Positions 34,018 to 42,724 of a DNA stretch of 64,000 bases are shown here, piece by piece (positions within the stretch are counted from its first letter, which is position 1; each line of letters begins with the position of its first letter). Source of the DNA: Candidatus Trichofilum aggregatum (GTDB lineage Bacteria > Chloroflexota > Anaerolineae > Promineifilales > Promineifilaceae); NCBI GenBank assembly GCA_016716885.1, contig JADJUV010000054.1, positions 1 through 64,000 on the forward strand. Reading direction: 5' to 3'. The notes under the pieces are model-generated. The model saw nothing but the letters and a program-made list of their open reading frames with translations, searched no databases and was not told where the DNA came from. A program made the position numbers and the translations under genes.

Positions 34018-35475
34018 TGGAGCCGATGGCCATGAATCTGCTCTTGCACCTGGATGAGTCTGCCCCGGTGCCGCTGTATCAACAGGTTTATGAGCAAATC
34101 CGCGGCCGCATCCTTCAAGGTCAATTCCCCCCCGGCACACGCCTGCCCTCTAGCCGCGACCTGGCCCAGGCGTATGGCCTGGGGCGTGTCACCGTTACTA
34201 CGGCTTACCAACAACTGCTGGCCGAAGGGTACGTGGTAAGCCATACCGGAGCCGGAACATATGTGGCCGAAGATTTGCCTTTGCCAGAGGCCGCGGCCGC
34301 GACCCTCTTCACCCCCCCGCTTTCTACCTGGGCGCAGCAACTCCACCACCTTGCCCCCGAGTGGGAAGCCGACAACGGCACGCGGCCGCAGATAGATTTC
34401 GGCTTTGGTCGCTCCTTCCCCCATCTTTTCCCTTACAAAACCTGGCGCCGCCTGCTCAATCGTTACCTGAGCACCGACGATACCATGCTTTCCCGCTACG
34501 GCTCAGCCGCCGGGTTCAGGCCCTTGCGTGAGGCTGTGGCCGCCTATCTGGCCCGCCAGCGGGGCGTGCGTTGCACCGCCGAGCAAGTGGTTATTGTCAA
34601 CGGTGGGCAACAGGCGTTAGATATTTTGACGCGCCTGCTCTTGAATCCCGGTGATGAAGTGCTGGTAGAAAGCCCCGGATATCCTGACGCCTGGGAGGTG
34701 TTTCGGGTGAATGGGGCGCAATTGCGCCCGTTGCCGGTGGATGAACACGGCTTCCCGGCCCATCAAATTCCCCGTGACTGTGCGGCTCGGCTGGCCTTTG
34801 TCACCCCCAGCAACCAGTTTCCCCAGGGGGGTGCGATGCCTCTGGAGCGGCGGTTGGCCTTGTTGCAGTGGGCCAGAAAACAGAATGCCTTGATTGTGGA
34901 AGACGATTATGACGGGGAATTACGTTATCACAGTCGCCCTTTGGCCGCTTTGCAGGGGCTTGATTTGACCGGGCACGTGGTGTATCTGGGCACGTTTTCT
35001 AAAGTGTTGTTCCCGGCGTTGCGCCTGGCTTATGTGGTTCTGCCCCCGGCGTTGCTGGAGCCGTTTCTGCAAACGAAGGCGGTGGTGGATCGGGGTGCGC
35101 CGACGTTGACCCAGGCGGCGGTGGCCGATTTCATCACCGAAGGGCATTTTGAGAAGCATTTGCACCATTTGCGCCAGGCGTACGGGCGGCGACGACAGGT
35201 TTTGTTAGAGGCAATTGAGGCGCATATTCGGGTTCCGGTGCGTTATGCTCAGGAAGCGGCCGGTTTGCATGTGATGTTGTATTTGCCACCGGGGATGGAT
35301 GAGGCGCAATTGGTAAGGCACGCGGCCGCGAACGAGGTGGGTGTTTATCCGGGTTCAGCCTACCACCTGCTCAGCCCCTCACCCCCCTCCATCCTGCTCG
35401 GTTTCAGTGGCCTGGACGAAGAAGAAATCCGTGAGGGGAATTCGCCGCCTCAGCCAGGCCTTTGCGGCTATTTAG
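34014..35475 (+). CDS. MocR/PdxR-type regulator (GntR helix-turn-helix fused to aminotransferase), C-terminus frameshifted
   Basis: Residues about 12-85 are a GntR winged helix (PLYQQVYEQIRGRILQGQFP, then TRLPSSRDLAQAYGLGRVTV). Residues about 120-480 form a class I aminotransferase-like domain with the PLP Lys330 in GTFSKVLFPALR and DDYDGELRY. Such regulators sense PLP or amino compounds and control vitamin B6, GABA or transport genes. The open frame runs to 35546 with irrelevant residues. A one-base shift near 35440 restores IRRLSQAFAAI and the normal stop at 35475. Its start overlaps the kinase stop (ATGATGG), so the two are translationally coupled. Confidence 0.87.
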
Positions 35476-35995
35476 GGGCCTCGTCCTCAGCAAGATTATC
35501 AGTGGTATATCAAAGAAATGAGGTTAATTCAACGTATACTTTTTGATGAACCAAACGCGCTATGGGGGGGTGGTTTGGAAGGGGCAGGAAAAAGGGGGGG
35601 GGGGGGGGGGGGGGGGGGGGGGAAGGGAGGGAGAAAAAAAAAAAGGGAGGGGGGGGGGGGGGGGGGGGGGTAGAGAGCCCGCGCCGATACGGGCTTATCA
35701 TCATCTGTTGGTGTTGCGGCCAGCGCGAGTTCAAGGTGTGGGATTTGGTAGTAAAGGCGGGGTCAGCGGGGGGTGACACGCACAGATGGGGAGAGTGAAG
35801 GTGCGTTGCCAAGCCCTTAGGACTGGGCACGCACACGTTCCCGTTCATCACCGACATTCAGAAGGTTTTAATTCATCCTCATAAGGTTTGATTGGTTTGC
35901 GGCGGGCTTCAGCCCCGCACGGGCGGGGGGGGGGGCGGGGGCCGGGGGGGGGGGGGGGGGGGGGGGGGGGGCCGGGCATTGGTGTAGCGGTGTCA
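35476..35995. repeat. Convergent intergenic region with two poly-G blocks
   Basis: The region lies between the ends of mocR (plus) and brnA (minus). It holds G-runs at about 35596-35670 (with an A-rich break) and about 35925-35972. Between them is ordinary sequence without a recognised gene, including GCCCGCGCCGATACGGGC near 35688, a possible terminator stem, and GCGGGCTTCAGCCCCGC near 35903. Frames through the G-runs are artefacts. Confidence 0.65.
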
Positions 35996-36298
35996 TCAGG
36001 TCACTGTTACCTGATTTTTGTTTAGTTCCTCACGAATGATCCGTCGTAAACTATCTTCCAGCTCTTCCCGTTCTATGGTTTGCCGCAACGTGTCATTGAT
36101 CAAGGTCTGATAGCCCCGATCCCCTGCTTTGGCGCGAAAATATTCAACGAGGGTGGTATCCAATAGAATGGTCACTCGCTGTTTGCGCGGAACAGACTTC
36201 AAACCTACCCGAAATGTGGCCCGGTCAAGGTCTGTCTGGGTGACTTCGGGGTACTCGTCGTCATCATCATAAGTTGGAGAAGAATAGGCGTTGTTCAT
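35996..36298 (-). CDS. brnA: BrnA-like antitoxin
   Basis: I start at ATG 36298 (MNNAYSSPTYDDDDEYPEV), not the longer frame. The product is about 100 residues with the BrnA pattern: TLDRATFRVG-like lead (QTDLDRATFRVG), then a ribbon-helix-helix-type VTILLDTTLVEYFRAKAGDR and GYQTLINDTLRQ. BrnA neutralises BrnT and represses the operon. Its start overlaps the end of the toxin gene by about 32 bases, the usual brnT-brnA order. The C-terminus (REELNKNQVTVT) is slightly longer than typical. Confidence 0.82.
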   Translation of the reverse strand: MNNAYSSPTYDDDDEYPEVTQTDLDRATFRVGLKSVPRKQRVTILLDTTLVEYFRAKAGDRGYQTLINDTLRQTIEREELEDSLRRIIREELNKNQVTVT

Positions 36299-36536
36299 CT
36301 TTATTTGCCTCACGCATCGAAATAATACGGATTTCATCCTCAGATTCCGTATGCACAATGATCACTACTTTTTCCCCCAGTAGACCCAACGTAACCCATC
36401 GCTGTTCACCATAATCTCGGCGATCATCCTCAAACGTGAAAGTGGGACCCGCAAACAGTTGCTCCGCTTGAGCGAAATCAAGCCCACGTTTCTGGAGCGT
36501 AGTTTGTCGTTTGGGTTCGTGCCAGCTAAAACGCAT
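36267..36536 (-). CDS. brnT: BrnT-like RNase toxin
   Basis: I choose ATG 36536 (MRFSWHEPKRQTTLQKRGLD), giving 89 residues, the normal length of the family. The longer frame to 36659 adds an unrelated hydrophobic stretch. Signatures are the lead W-H/D-x-x-K (here WHEPKRQTTLQKRGLDF), then FEDDRRDYGEQRWVTLGLLG, and HTESEDEIRIISMREANKDE with the conserved IRIIS-R-A block. BrnT is a RelE-fold ribonuclease that blocks translation. It forms a toxin-antitoxin pair with the overlapping brnA. Confidence 0.85.
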   Translation of the reverse strand: MRFSWHEPKRQTTLQKRGLDFAQAEQLFAGPTFTFEDDRRDYGEQRWVTLGLLGEKVVIIVHTESEDEIRIISMREANKDEQRLFFSNL

Positions 36537-37015
36537 GAGCCTGATTATGCAGACAATTATGCATATGTCAAACGCGATAAGCGATACCTGGTTAGATAGA
36601 ATAGCTGTTGCGGCCGCGAATAAATTGCCGACTGAAAGGGCAAATAAGCTCAAGCGCACTGGCGAACATTGTCCAGGGGTTTCTGGTGAAGGTGCTATGG
36701 TGGGGGTTGCGGCCGCGTTTCCCCCTCAGCACTCAGCACTTTTACCTCAGTACTTGGTTTGCGGCCGCGATCCGTAACGGTGGCAGTCGGGAGACCGGCC
36801 ACAGCAACTCTGGTCAGCTACAGATTTGACCTACACCCTATGACCTTTGGCACATCTTGACAGGCCAGATAAACGGGACTAGAATGCCGTTATTGTTGGC
36901 AGTGGACGTTTTAGCTGTCGGAAAAGCAAGAGTCCTACAACCACATTCACAAGACGTGACTCGCACAGTGTAAGCACCGGGCCTGCCTGGTGTTTTTTTT
37001 TGTCTGGAAATAAAA
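36537..37015. other. Noncoding region with clustered GCGGCCGC sites
   Basis: The stretch has no convincing gene. It contains three GCGGCCGC palindromes within 160 bases (36608, 36709, 36761), an unusual intergenic cluster, and a CTCAGCACTCAGCACTT repeat near 36726. The right part (36830-37015) must hold the promoter of the potassium transporter gene. GTGTTTTTTTTTG near 36990 sits just before its start, and I see no clear ribosome binding site. Confidence 0.55.
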
Positions 37016-38959
37016 ATGCTCAACATACCCGAAGACGGTAAGACGACGGTTTTTCATAGCACCACCGATTATCAACCCCCCCGCTCGTGGCGTACCTGGC
37101 TTATTGGGCGGCCCCTCTCTACCGCCGATGCCCCGCATCAAACGATTGGCAAGGCCATTGGCCTGGCGGTGTTTGCTTCGGATGCGCTCTCGTCTACCGC
37201 TTATGCCACCCAGGAAATTTTGGTGATTCTCGCGGCCGCAGGCTCTATCGCCTTTGGTTATGCCTTTCCCATTGCCCTGGCCATCGTCTGCCTGTTGATT
37301 ATTGTCGCCATCTCCTACGAACAGACCATTCACGCCTACACGGGCGGGGGTGGGGCCTATATCGTTTCACGAGATAATTTGGGGGAGCTACCGGCCCAGA
37401 TCGCGGCCGCGGCCCTGCTTACCGACTACATCCTCACCGTGGCCGTCTCCATCTCCTCTGGCGTAGACCAGATTGCTTCGGCCCTGCCTGATCTCGCCCC
37501 CTTCCGTGTACCCCTGGCTGTGGTGCTGGTCATGTTCATCATGCTCATCAACCTGCGGGGGGTCAAAGAGTCGGGCGTGGCCTTCGCCATTCCCACCTAT
37601 TTCTTCGTCGTCATGATGTTCACCACCGTGGGCGTGGGGCTTGTCCGCTACTTTACCGGCCATCTGGGACTGGTGGTTGATCCCCCTCACCTGGAAGCCC
37701 CCACTGTGCTGGCTCCCATCACCGCCTTCCTGATTTTGCACGCCTTTTCCAGTGGCACGGCCGCCCTCACCGGCATCGAGGCCATTTCCAATGGCATTAC
37801 TGCCTTCAAAGAGCCACGCAGCCGCAACGCTGGCATCACCCTGATCTGGATGGCCGGAATCTTAGCCACGCTGTTTCTGGGTATCAGCTTCCTGGTGAGC
37901 AAAATTGGCGCGGTTCCTTCGGAAACGGAGACGGTTATCTCCCAGTTGGTGCGCACAGTCTACAACGGGCGCGGGCTGTTTTACCTGGGAACCATTGTCG
38001 CTACCACCGTCATCCTGGTGATGGCCGCCAATACCGCCTTTGCCGACTTTCCCCGGCTCAGTGCCCTGGTCGCCGCCGATGGGTTTCTGCCCCGACAACT
38101 GGCTTATCGGGGTAGCCGTCTCGTGTATTCCTACGGCATTGCCTTCCTGGCCCTGGTGGCTTCCTTGCTCATCATCCTTTTTAATGCCCGTGTCACCTTG
38201 CTCATTCCCCTTTACGCCATTGGCGTCTTCCTCTCTTTCACCCTGTCCCAGGCGGGCATGGCCCGGCGTTGGCACAAAATAGGCCAACTGGCCCCTGGTG
38301 AAGAGGTGCGCGAAGTGGGTTCCACCCTTCATCATGATGCCCGTTGGCGGGCCAAGATGCTGGTTAATGGGTTTGGGGCCGTCTGCACGGCCATTGTGAT
38401 GGTTATTTTTGCCGTAACCAAATTTGCCGATGGGGCCTGGCTCATCCTTATCCTCATTCCTTCCCTGGTGGTTCTTTTCTTTGGCATTCACCGCCATTAT
38501 CGTAGCCTGGCTAAAAATTTGTCCCTGGATCAACATGGAGAACCGCCCCAGGCACGCCGCCACCGGGTTATTCTGGCGGTGGGGAATGTGCATCGGGGCA
38601 CGCTGGCGGCCCTGAATTATGCCCGTCTGTTATCTGATGATGTGACGGCGGTGCATGTTTCCACTAACCCCGAAGATGCCCTCAAGGTTAAACAGAAATG
38701 GGAAAGTTGGGGGCAGGATGTGCGGCTGGTGATTGTGGAATCGCCTTACCGTTTGCTGGTGGAGCCGCTTTTGCAATATATTGAAGAAATTGAGCGTCGC
38801 CGACAGCCGGATGAGATTATCACCATTGTGGTGCCGCAGTTTGTGCCGGGTCGATGGTATCATAATTTATTGCACACGCAGACGGCTTTCTGGCTGCGGT
38901 TGGCGTTGATCTTTAAGCAAGGGATTGTGATTACGGATGTGCCGTATCAGGTGAAGTAG
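37016..38959 (+). CDS. KimA-like APC-family transporter (probable potassium uptake)
   Basis: The 647-residue protein has about 12 membrane helices. The APC-family start is GLAVFASDALSSTAYATQEI, then YEQTIHAYTGGGGAYIVSRD. The cytoplasmic C-terminus of about 130 residues (HRVILAVGNVHRGTLAALNY, then PQFVPGRWYHNLLHTQTAFW) resembles the USP-like domain of the c-di-AMP-regulated potassium importer KimA. The two RCK-domain genes downstream fit a potassium role, and a similar APC-plus-ceoB/ceoC arrangement occurs in mycobacteria (recalled). Amino-acid permease is the alternative annotation. Confidence 0.75.
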   Translation: MLNIPEDGKTTVFHSTTDYQPPRSWRTWLIGRPLSTADAPHQTIGKAIGLAVFASDALSSTAYATQEILVILAAAGSIAFGYAFPIALAIVCLLIIVAISYEQTIHAYTGGGGAYIVSRDNLGELPAQIAAAALLTDYILTVAVSISSGVDQIASALPDLAPFRVPLAVVLVMFIMLINLRGVKESGVAFAIPTYFFVVMMFTTVGVGLVRYFTGHLGLVVDPPHLEAPTVLAPITAFLILHAFSSGTAALTGIEAISNGITAFKEPRSRNAGITLIWMAGILATLFLGISFLVSKIGAVPSETETVISQLVRTVYNGRGLFYLGTIVATTVILVMAANTAFADFPRLSALVAADGFLPRQLAYRGSRLVYSYGIAFLALVASLLIILFNARVTLLIPLYAIGVFLSFTLSQAGMARRWHKIGQLAPGEEVREVGSTLHHDARWRAKMLVNGFGAVCTAIVMVIFAVTKFADGAWLILILIPSLVVLFFGIHRHYRSLAKNLSLDQHGEPPQARRHRVILAVGNVHRGTLAALNYARLLSDDVTAVHVSTNPEDALKVKQKWESWGQDVRLVIVESPYRLLVEPLLQYIEEIERRRQPDEIITIVVPQFVPGRWYHNLLHTQTAFWLRLALIFKQGIVITDVPYQVK

Positions 38960-39130
38960 GCGCTAACGGCCCCACCCCCGGGCCAAAATTTGGCTTTTTT
39001 TTTGAAGGGGGGGGGGGGGGGTTTTTTTCGGGGGGGGGGGAAGGGGGGGGGGGGGGGTTTGGGGGCTCTCCCCCCGCCCCCCCCCCCCGGGCCCCCCCCC
39101 CCCCCCCCGGGGCAGGAAGGAAAGGGGAGT
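38960..39130. repeat. Poly-G/poly-C block after the transporter gene
   Basis: About 39006-39112 alternate long G and C runs, with T and A breaks, starting about 45 bases past the stop. The pattern looks like a collapsed hairpin or sequencing artefact, as at the five other sites in the window. Confidence 0.7.
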
Positions 39131-39309
39131 ACCTAACGAGTCAATCTCTTGACCAGTTGGCAAGAAAGAGGTTACACAGAGATTCACAGAGAAAGCGTAG
39201 AGGTTCACAGAGAAAAAGCCAAGACCGTTTTTATAACTCTGTGTATCTCTGTGCCTTCTCTGTGACCCTCTGTGTTCCTTCTTTTTTGGTTCTGGTTTAT
39301 CCAGGTTAG
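39131..39309. repeat. Modular interspersed repeat, copy 4 (ACAGAG-type core)
   Basis: In inverse orientation to copy 1: ACGAGTCAATCTCTTGACCA at one end, TTGGTTCTGGTTTATCCAGG at the other, and TTACACAGAGATTCACAGAG plus CTCTGTG units between. It shares both arms and core type with copy 1. A GAGAGACT octamer repeat (39320-39345) follows it and lies just before the first RCK gene. Confidence 0.75.
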
Positions 39310-39358
39310 GGAGTGGGGATTGAGAGACTGAGAGACTGAGAGACTGAAGAGGTTATTT

Positions 39359-40003
39359 ATGAATTTTATTGTTGTGGGTTGCGGCCGCTTGGGGGCGGAG
39401 TTAGCGTATCGGCTTTTTCAACAGGGGCATCATCTGGTGGTGATGGACCAGACGGATGCGGCGTTTGCCAACTTGCCGTCGGCTTTTCGCGGCCGCACCC
39501 TACCCGGTGACGCCCTTAATCGAGGTATGTTAGAACGGGCGGGCATTGAAACGGCCGATGGTCTGGCCGCGGTTACCAGTTCCGATGCCGCCAATGCGGT
39601 TATTGCGCACACCGCTCGTACCGTTTACAAAGTGCCGCGCCTGGTCGTGCGTAACTATGACACCCGTTTCCACCCCATTTACGACGCCTTTGGCCTGCAA
39701 GTCATCAGCACCGTAGAGTGGGGCGCCCAGCGGCTGGAAGAACTGCTCTACCATGCCGATTTACGCACCGTTTTTTCGGCGGGTAATGGCGAAGTTGAGG
39801 TGTATGAGTTGACGGCTCCCGCCAGTTGGCAGGGACAGGCCCTCAAAGATGTCTGCTCGTTGACCGTCTCGGTGCCGGTGGCCCTGACCCGCAACGGACG
39901 GGCTATTATTCCCAGCCCCGAAACCCTGATTCACGCAGGGGATGTGCTTCAGGTCAGCGCTACCCTGGAAGGGGCCAAACTGATACGGCAAAAATTAGGC
40001 TAA
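39359..40003 (+). CDS. RCK (TrkA-N/TrkA-C) potassium-transport regulator, first copy
   Basis: The 214-residue protein has a Rossmann RCK_N domain starting FIVVGCGRLGAELAYRLFQQ with the acidic D30 after the second strand (VVMDQTD), which binds NAD(H) or ATP. A C-terminal RCK_C domain follows (YELTAPASWQGQALKDVCSL, ending AGDVLQVSATLEGAKLI). Such proteins gate Trk/Ktr potassium transporters or channels. No TrkH-type pore subunit is encoded here, so the KimA-like transporter upstream or the ClC protein downstream may be the partner (inference). Confidence 0.87.
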   Translation: MNFIVVGCGRLGAELAYRLFQQGHHLVVMDQTDAAFANLPSAFRGRTLPGDALNRGMLERAGIETADGLAAVTSSDAANAVIAHTARTVYKVPRLVVRNYDTRFHPIYDAFGLQVISTVEWGAQRLEELLYHADLRTVFSAGNGEVEVYELTAPASWQGQALKDVCSLTVSVPVALTRNGRAIIPSPETLIHAGDVLQVSATLEGAKLIRQKLG

Positions 40004-40175
40004 AGCTTAGGACAAGATTTATCCGCAGTTAACCGGCGTTAAAGAATCTGCGTATCCCCAAACTGGGTTATTCGCCCTGGCGAGTTGCTAAGTTAGTGGG
40101 ACGTTCCTGAGAATAGGGCGCAAATTTGCGCCATCGAGTGGTCAGTAGTTACAATTAACTCACGAGGATTAACCC

Positions 40176-40841
40176 ATGTTTGTACTCATCGCGGGTGGCG
40201 GCCGCACCGGAACCCAACTCGCCCTTCTTCTCCTACAACAAAACCATGATGTCCGCATCATTGAGCATCGCCCCGAGGTATTGAAACGGCTGCACCGGGA
40301 ATTACCAACCGAAATTATTTATGAAGGCCAGGCCATCGATCCGCAAAAGCTGGAACAGGCGGGCATTCGTGATACCAATGTTTTGGTCGCCTGTACCGGT
40401 GAAGATGCTGACAATCTGACCATTTGTTATGTGGCCCGACACATATATAACGTGCCGCGCATCATTGGCCGCATCAACAATCCACGCACCGACTGGCTCT
40501 ACACGGAGCTTTTCCATGTGGATGTGGCCCTCAACCAGCCGGAGATATTTGCCAGCATGATTGAGCAAGAAATGGCGATGGGGGATATGATGACCTTGAT
40601 GAAACTGCGGCGGGGAGCCTACTCTCTCGTGGACGAGAAGATTGCTCCCCGGGCCAGGGCGGTTGGGGTAGCCATCAAGGACATGAAGTTGCCGGAAAGC
40701 TGTGTTATCGCCGCCATCATTCGCGAAGGTAAGGTCATCGTTCCCCGTGGCGTCACCGTGTTTGAGGTGGAAGATGAGGTGTTGGCGGTGACGGATCGCG
40801 CAGGGGCGGAGAAATTGGCCGAAATGTTGTCAGCTCCATAG
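40176..40841 (+). CDS. RCK (TrkA-N/TrkA-C) potassium-transport regulator, second copy
   Basis: The 221-residue paralogue starts MFVLIAGGGRTGTQLALLLL, a GxGxxG variant with GGGRTG, and has acidic E30 after the second strand (RIIEHRPE). The segment VLVACTGEDADNLTICYVAR is typical. The RCK_C half reads GVAIKDMKLPESCVIAAIIR and VFEVEDEVLAVTDRAGAEKL. It lies 172 bases after the first copy. The two probably form a heteromeric ring or sense different ligands, as in the CeoB/CeoC pair (inference). A terminator follows. Confidence 0.87.
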   Translation: MFVLIAGGGRTGTQLALLLLQQNHDVRIIEHRPEVLKRLHRELPTEIIYEGQAIDPQKLEQAGIRDTNVLVACTGEDADNLTICYVARHIYNVPRIIGRINNPRTDWLYTELFHVDVALNQPEIFASMIEQEMAMGDMMTLMKLRRGAYSLVDEKIAPRARAVGVAIKDMKLPESCVIAAIIREGKVIVPRGVTVFEVEDEVLAVTDRAGAEKLAEMLSAP

Positions 40842-40873
40842 GGGCTGTCACAAGACAGCGGACGAAAGAATAT

Positions 40874-40909
40874 AACCCGGTTTGGCCTCGCGGCCGCCGG
40901 GTTTTTGTT
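40874..40909 (+). terminator. Rho-independent terminator after the second RCK gene
   Basis: AACCCGG pairs with CCGGGTT around a 16-base loop that itself contains a GCGGCCGC palindrome, followed by TTTGTTT. Confidence 0.75.
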
Positions 40910-41242
40910 TCGGCTCTACTCTACCGAATTGAGCAGCGGGAGTGGAGACTTTAGTCGGAAAGCCTTGACCGGCTAAAGCCTCGACTCCTGACTTACCCCG
41001 TCCGATCCGGTACAGCTTTGTTTACCTGCCCCGAATGCGGTTACAGGCTATAATGACTCAAAAAGAAGGAGACGAATCAGCCCATCGTCTCCATTTTCTT
41101 GTCAGGAGTTCCCCATTAGCGGGCGCTCACCCCAAGATGAATGAAAATTTATCCACAGATGACACAGATTGACACAGATTTTTTTTTCTCTGCGTTCTCT
41201 GCGTCTCTGCGGTTCGTTATTTTCGCAGCAGGAGAATTCAAC
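40910..41242. other. Noncoding region before the M16 peptidase gene
   Basis: It contains an ACAGATGACACAGATTGACA and CTCTGCGTTCTCTGCGTCTC microrepeat stretch at about 41145-41215, related to the cores of the modular repeats but lacking their arms. GGAG lies 11 bases before the ATG at 41243. An open frame reaches back to 41141 but crosses the microrepeat and is unlikely to be translated. Confidence 0.55.
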
Positions 41243-42523
41243 ATGAGTTTGCCCGTCTACAAAACACAATTCGATAATGGTTTGACGGTCGTATTGAAAG
41301 AAATGCGCCATGCCCCTGTTACCAGCTTTTGGGTGTGGTACCGTGTGGGTAGTCGCAATGAGAAACCCGGCCTGACCGGTGTTTCCCACTGGGTCGAACA
41401 CATGATGTTTAAGGGAGCGCAACGGTTCCCCACGGGTGTGTTGGATCGGGTGGTTTCCCGTGAGGGGGGCCGTTTTAATGCCTTTACCTGGATTGACTTC
41501 ACCGCTTACTATGAAACCTTACCCTCTGACCGGGCTGAGTTGGCCCTGCAAATTGAGTCTGACCGCATGACGGGTGCTCTGTTTGATGCCAACGAAGTGG
41601 AATCGGAGCGCACGGTCATCATTTCCGAACGGCACATGTATGAGAATCAACCGTTCTTTTTGCTCAGCGAGGAGTTGCAAGCGGCCGCGTTTCGGGTTCA
41701 CCCCTATCACCATGAAGTAATTGGTGATGAGGTAGACCTGGAGACGATGACCCGCGACGACCTGTACAACCATTATCGCCAGGCGTATGCCCCCAACAAT
41801 GCCACGGTGGTGGTGACCGGGGATTTCCAGCAAGCCGAGATGTTGGACAAAATCAAAGAATATTTTGGTCACCTGGCCGCCAGTGAACCGTTGCCAGCAG
41901 TGACCCGCCACGAACCGCCCCAACGGGGTGAACGGCGCATCATGGTGAAAGGGCCAGGCGATACCCATTATTTGGAAGTGGGTTATCATGCGCCAGCGGC
42001 CAGTCACCCTGATTTTTATCCCATGGCTTTGCTCAACGCCGCATTTTCTGGGGGGAGCAGTTTGGGAATGTTTGGTGGGGGTGGCGGCAATAAGAGTTCG
42101 CGCCTGTACAAGGCGTTGGTGCTGACGGGGGTGGCCGCGGCCGCGTTCGGGAGCGTAGGCCCCACCATTGATCCCTTCCTCTACAACATCGCCGCCATTG
42201 CTCGTCCTGGTCGCACCCTGGACGAGGTGGAAGCGGCTTTGGACGCCGAAATTGACCGTTTAGCCACCGAACCCATTACCCAGGCGGAACTGGACAAAGC
42301 CATGAAGCGGGCGCGGGCCTCATTTATTATGGCGGGCGAGAGTGTGAGTGGGCAGGCGCAGATGATAGGCATGGCCGAAGCCGTGGCCGGGGATTATCGT
42401 TGGTTTGAGAATGCTCTGGAAAAGTTGAGCCAGGTCACGTTGGCCGACCTTGAGCGGGTGCGGGCGACTTATTTGCGTAAGGAGAACCGCACGGTGGGCT
42501 GGTATGTGCCGATGGGGGAGTGA
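41243..42523 (+). CDS. M16-family zinc peptidase
   Basis: The 426-residue protein has the inverted zinc motif HxxEH as HWVEH (residues 49-53) and the downstream Glu in ESERTVIISERHMYEN (about residue 126), so it is likely active. MSLPVYKTQFDNGLTVVLKE and SFWVWYRVGSRNEKPGLTGV are typical leads. The second half (VEVGYHAPAASHPDF-like) is the inactive partner lobe. No signal peptide is visible, suggesting a cytoplasmic PqqL/processing-peptidase-like enzyme, and the substrate is unknown. I chose ATG 41243 because it has a ribosome site and matches family starts. Confidence 0.88.
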   Translation: MSLPVYKTQFDNGLTVVLKEMRHAPVTSFWVWYRVGSRNEKPGLTGVSHWVEHMMFKGAQRFPTGVLDRVVSREGGRFNAFTWIDFTAYYETLPSDRAELALQIESDRMTGALFDANEVESERTVIISERHMYENQPFFLLSEELQAAAFRVHPYHHEVIGDEVDLETMTRDDLYNHYRQAYAPNNATVVVTGDFQQAEMLDKIKEYFGHLAASEPLPAVTRHEPPQRGERRIMVKGPGDTHYLEVGYHAPAASHPDFYPMALLNAAFSGGSSLGMFGGGGGNKSSRLYKALVLTGVAAAAFGSVGPTIDPFLYNIAAIARPGRTLDEVEAALDAEIDRLATEPITQAELDKAMKRARASFIMAGESVSGQAQMIGMAEAVAGDYRWFENALEKLSQVTLADLERVRATYLRKENRTVGWYVPMGE

Positions 42524-42535
42524 GGGGTGGGGGAG

Positions 42536-42650
42536 ATTGAGAGACTGAGAGACTGAGAGATTCTTGTCCTCTCCTGCCAGCGGCTAACGGCTAACGGCTA
42601 ACAGCCAGCCGCTAGCCGCCAACCGCTAACAGCCAGCCACCACCATCCTT
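42536..42650. repeat. Simple repeats: GAGAGACT octamers then GGCTAAC-type heptamers
   Basis: GAGACTGAGAGACTGAGAGA at 42538 and onward is followed by GGCTAACGGCTAACGGCTAA and degenerate 7-base relatives (AGCCAGC, CGCTAGC, CGCCAAC) to about 42640. The octamer also occurs at 39320-39345. The heptamer period matches the GCACTCA repeat in murE. Confidence 0.8.
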
Positions 42651-42724
42651 ATCACCTGGCTTCTTCTATTCAAGACGGAACCCGTCTGTCACTTTTGTCT
42701 TCGGCCAGGACAAGGGGAAATAGC

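Noticed and set aside
41147..41156. TTATCCACAG resembling a DnaA box
   Set aside because: It is part of an ACAGAT microrepeat stretch, stands alone, and no dnaA, dnaN or box cluster accompanies it. The rpmH cluster alone does not prove an origin here.
42575..42640. Short regularly spaced repeats that could suggest a CRISPR array
   Set aside because: The units are 7 bases in direct tandem without unique spacers, so this is a simple repeat.
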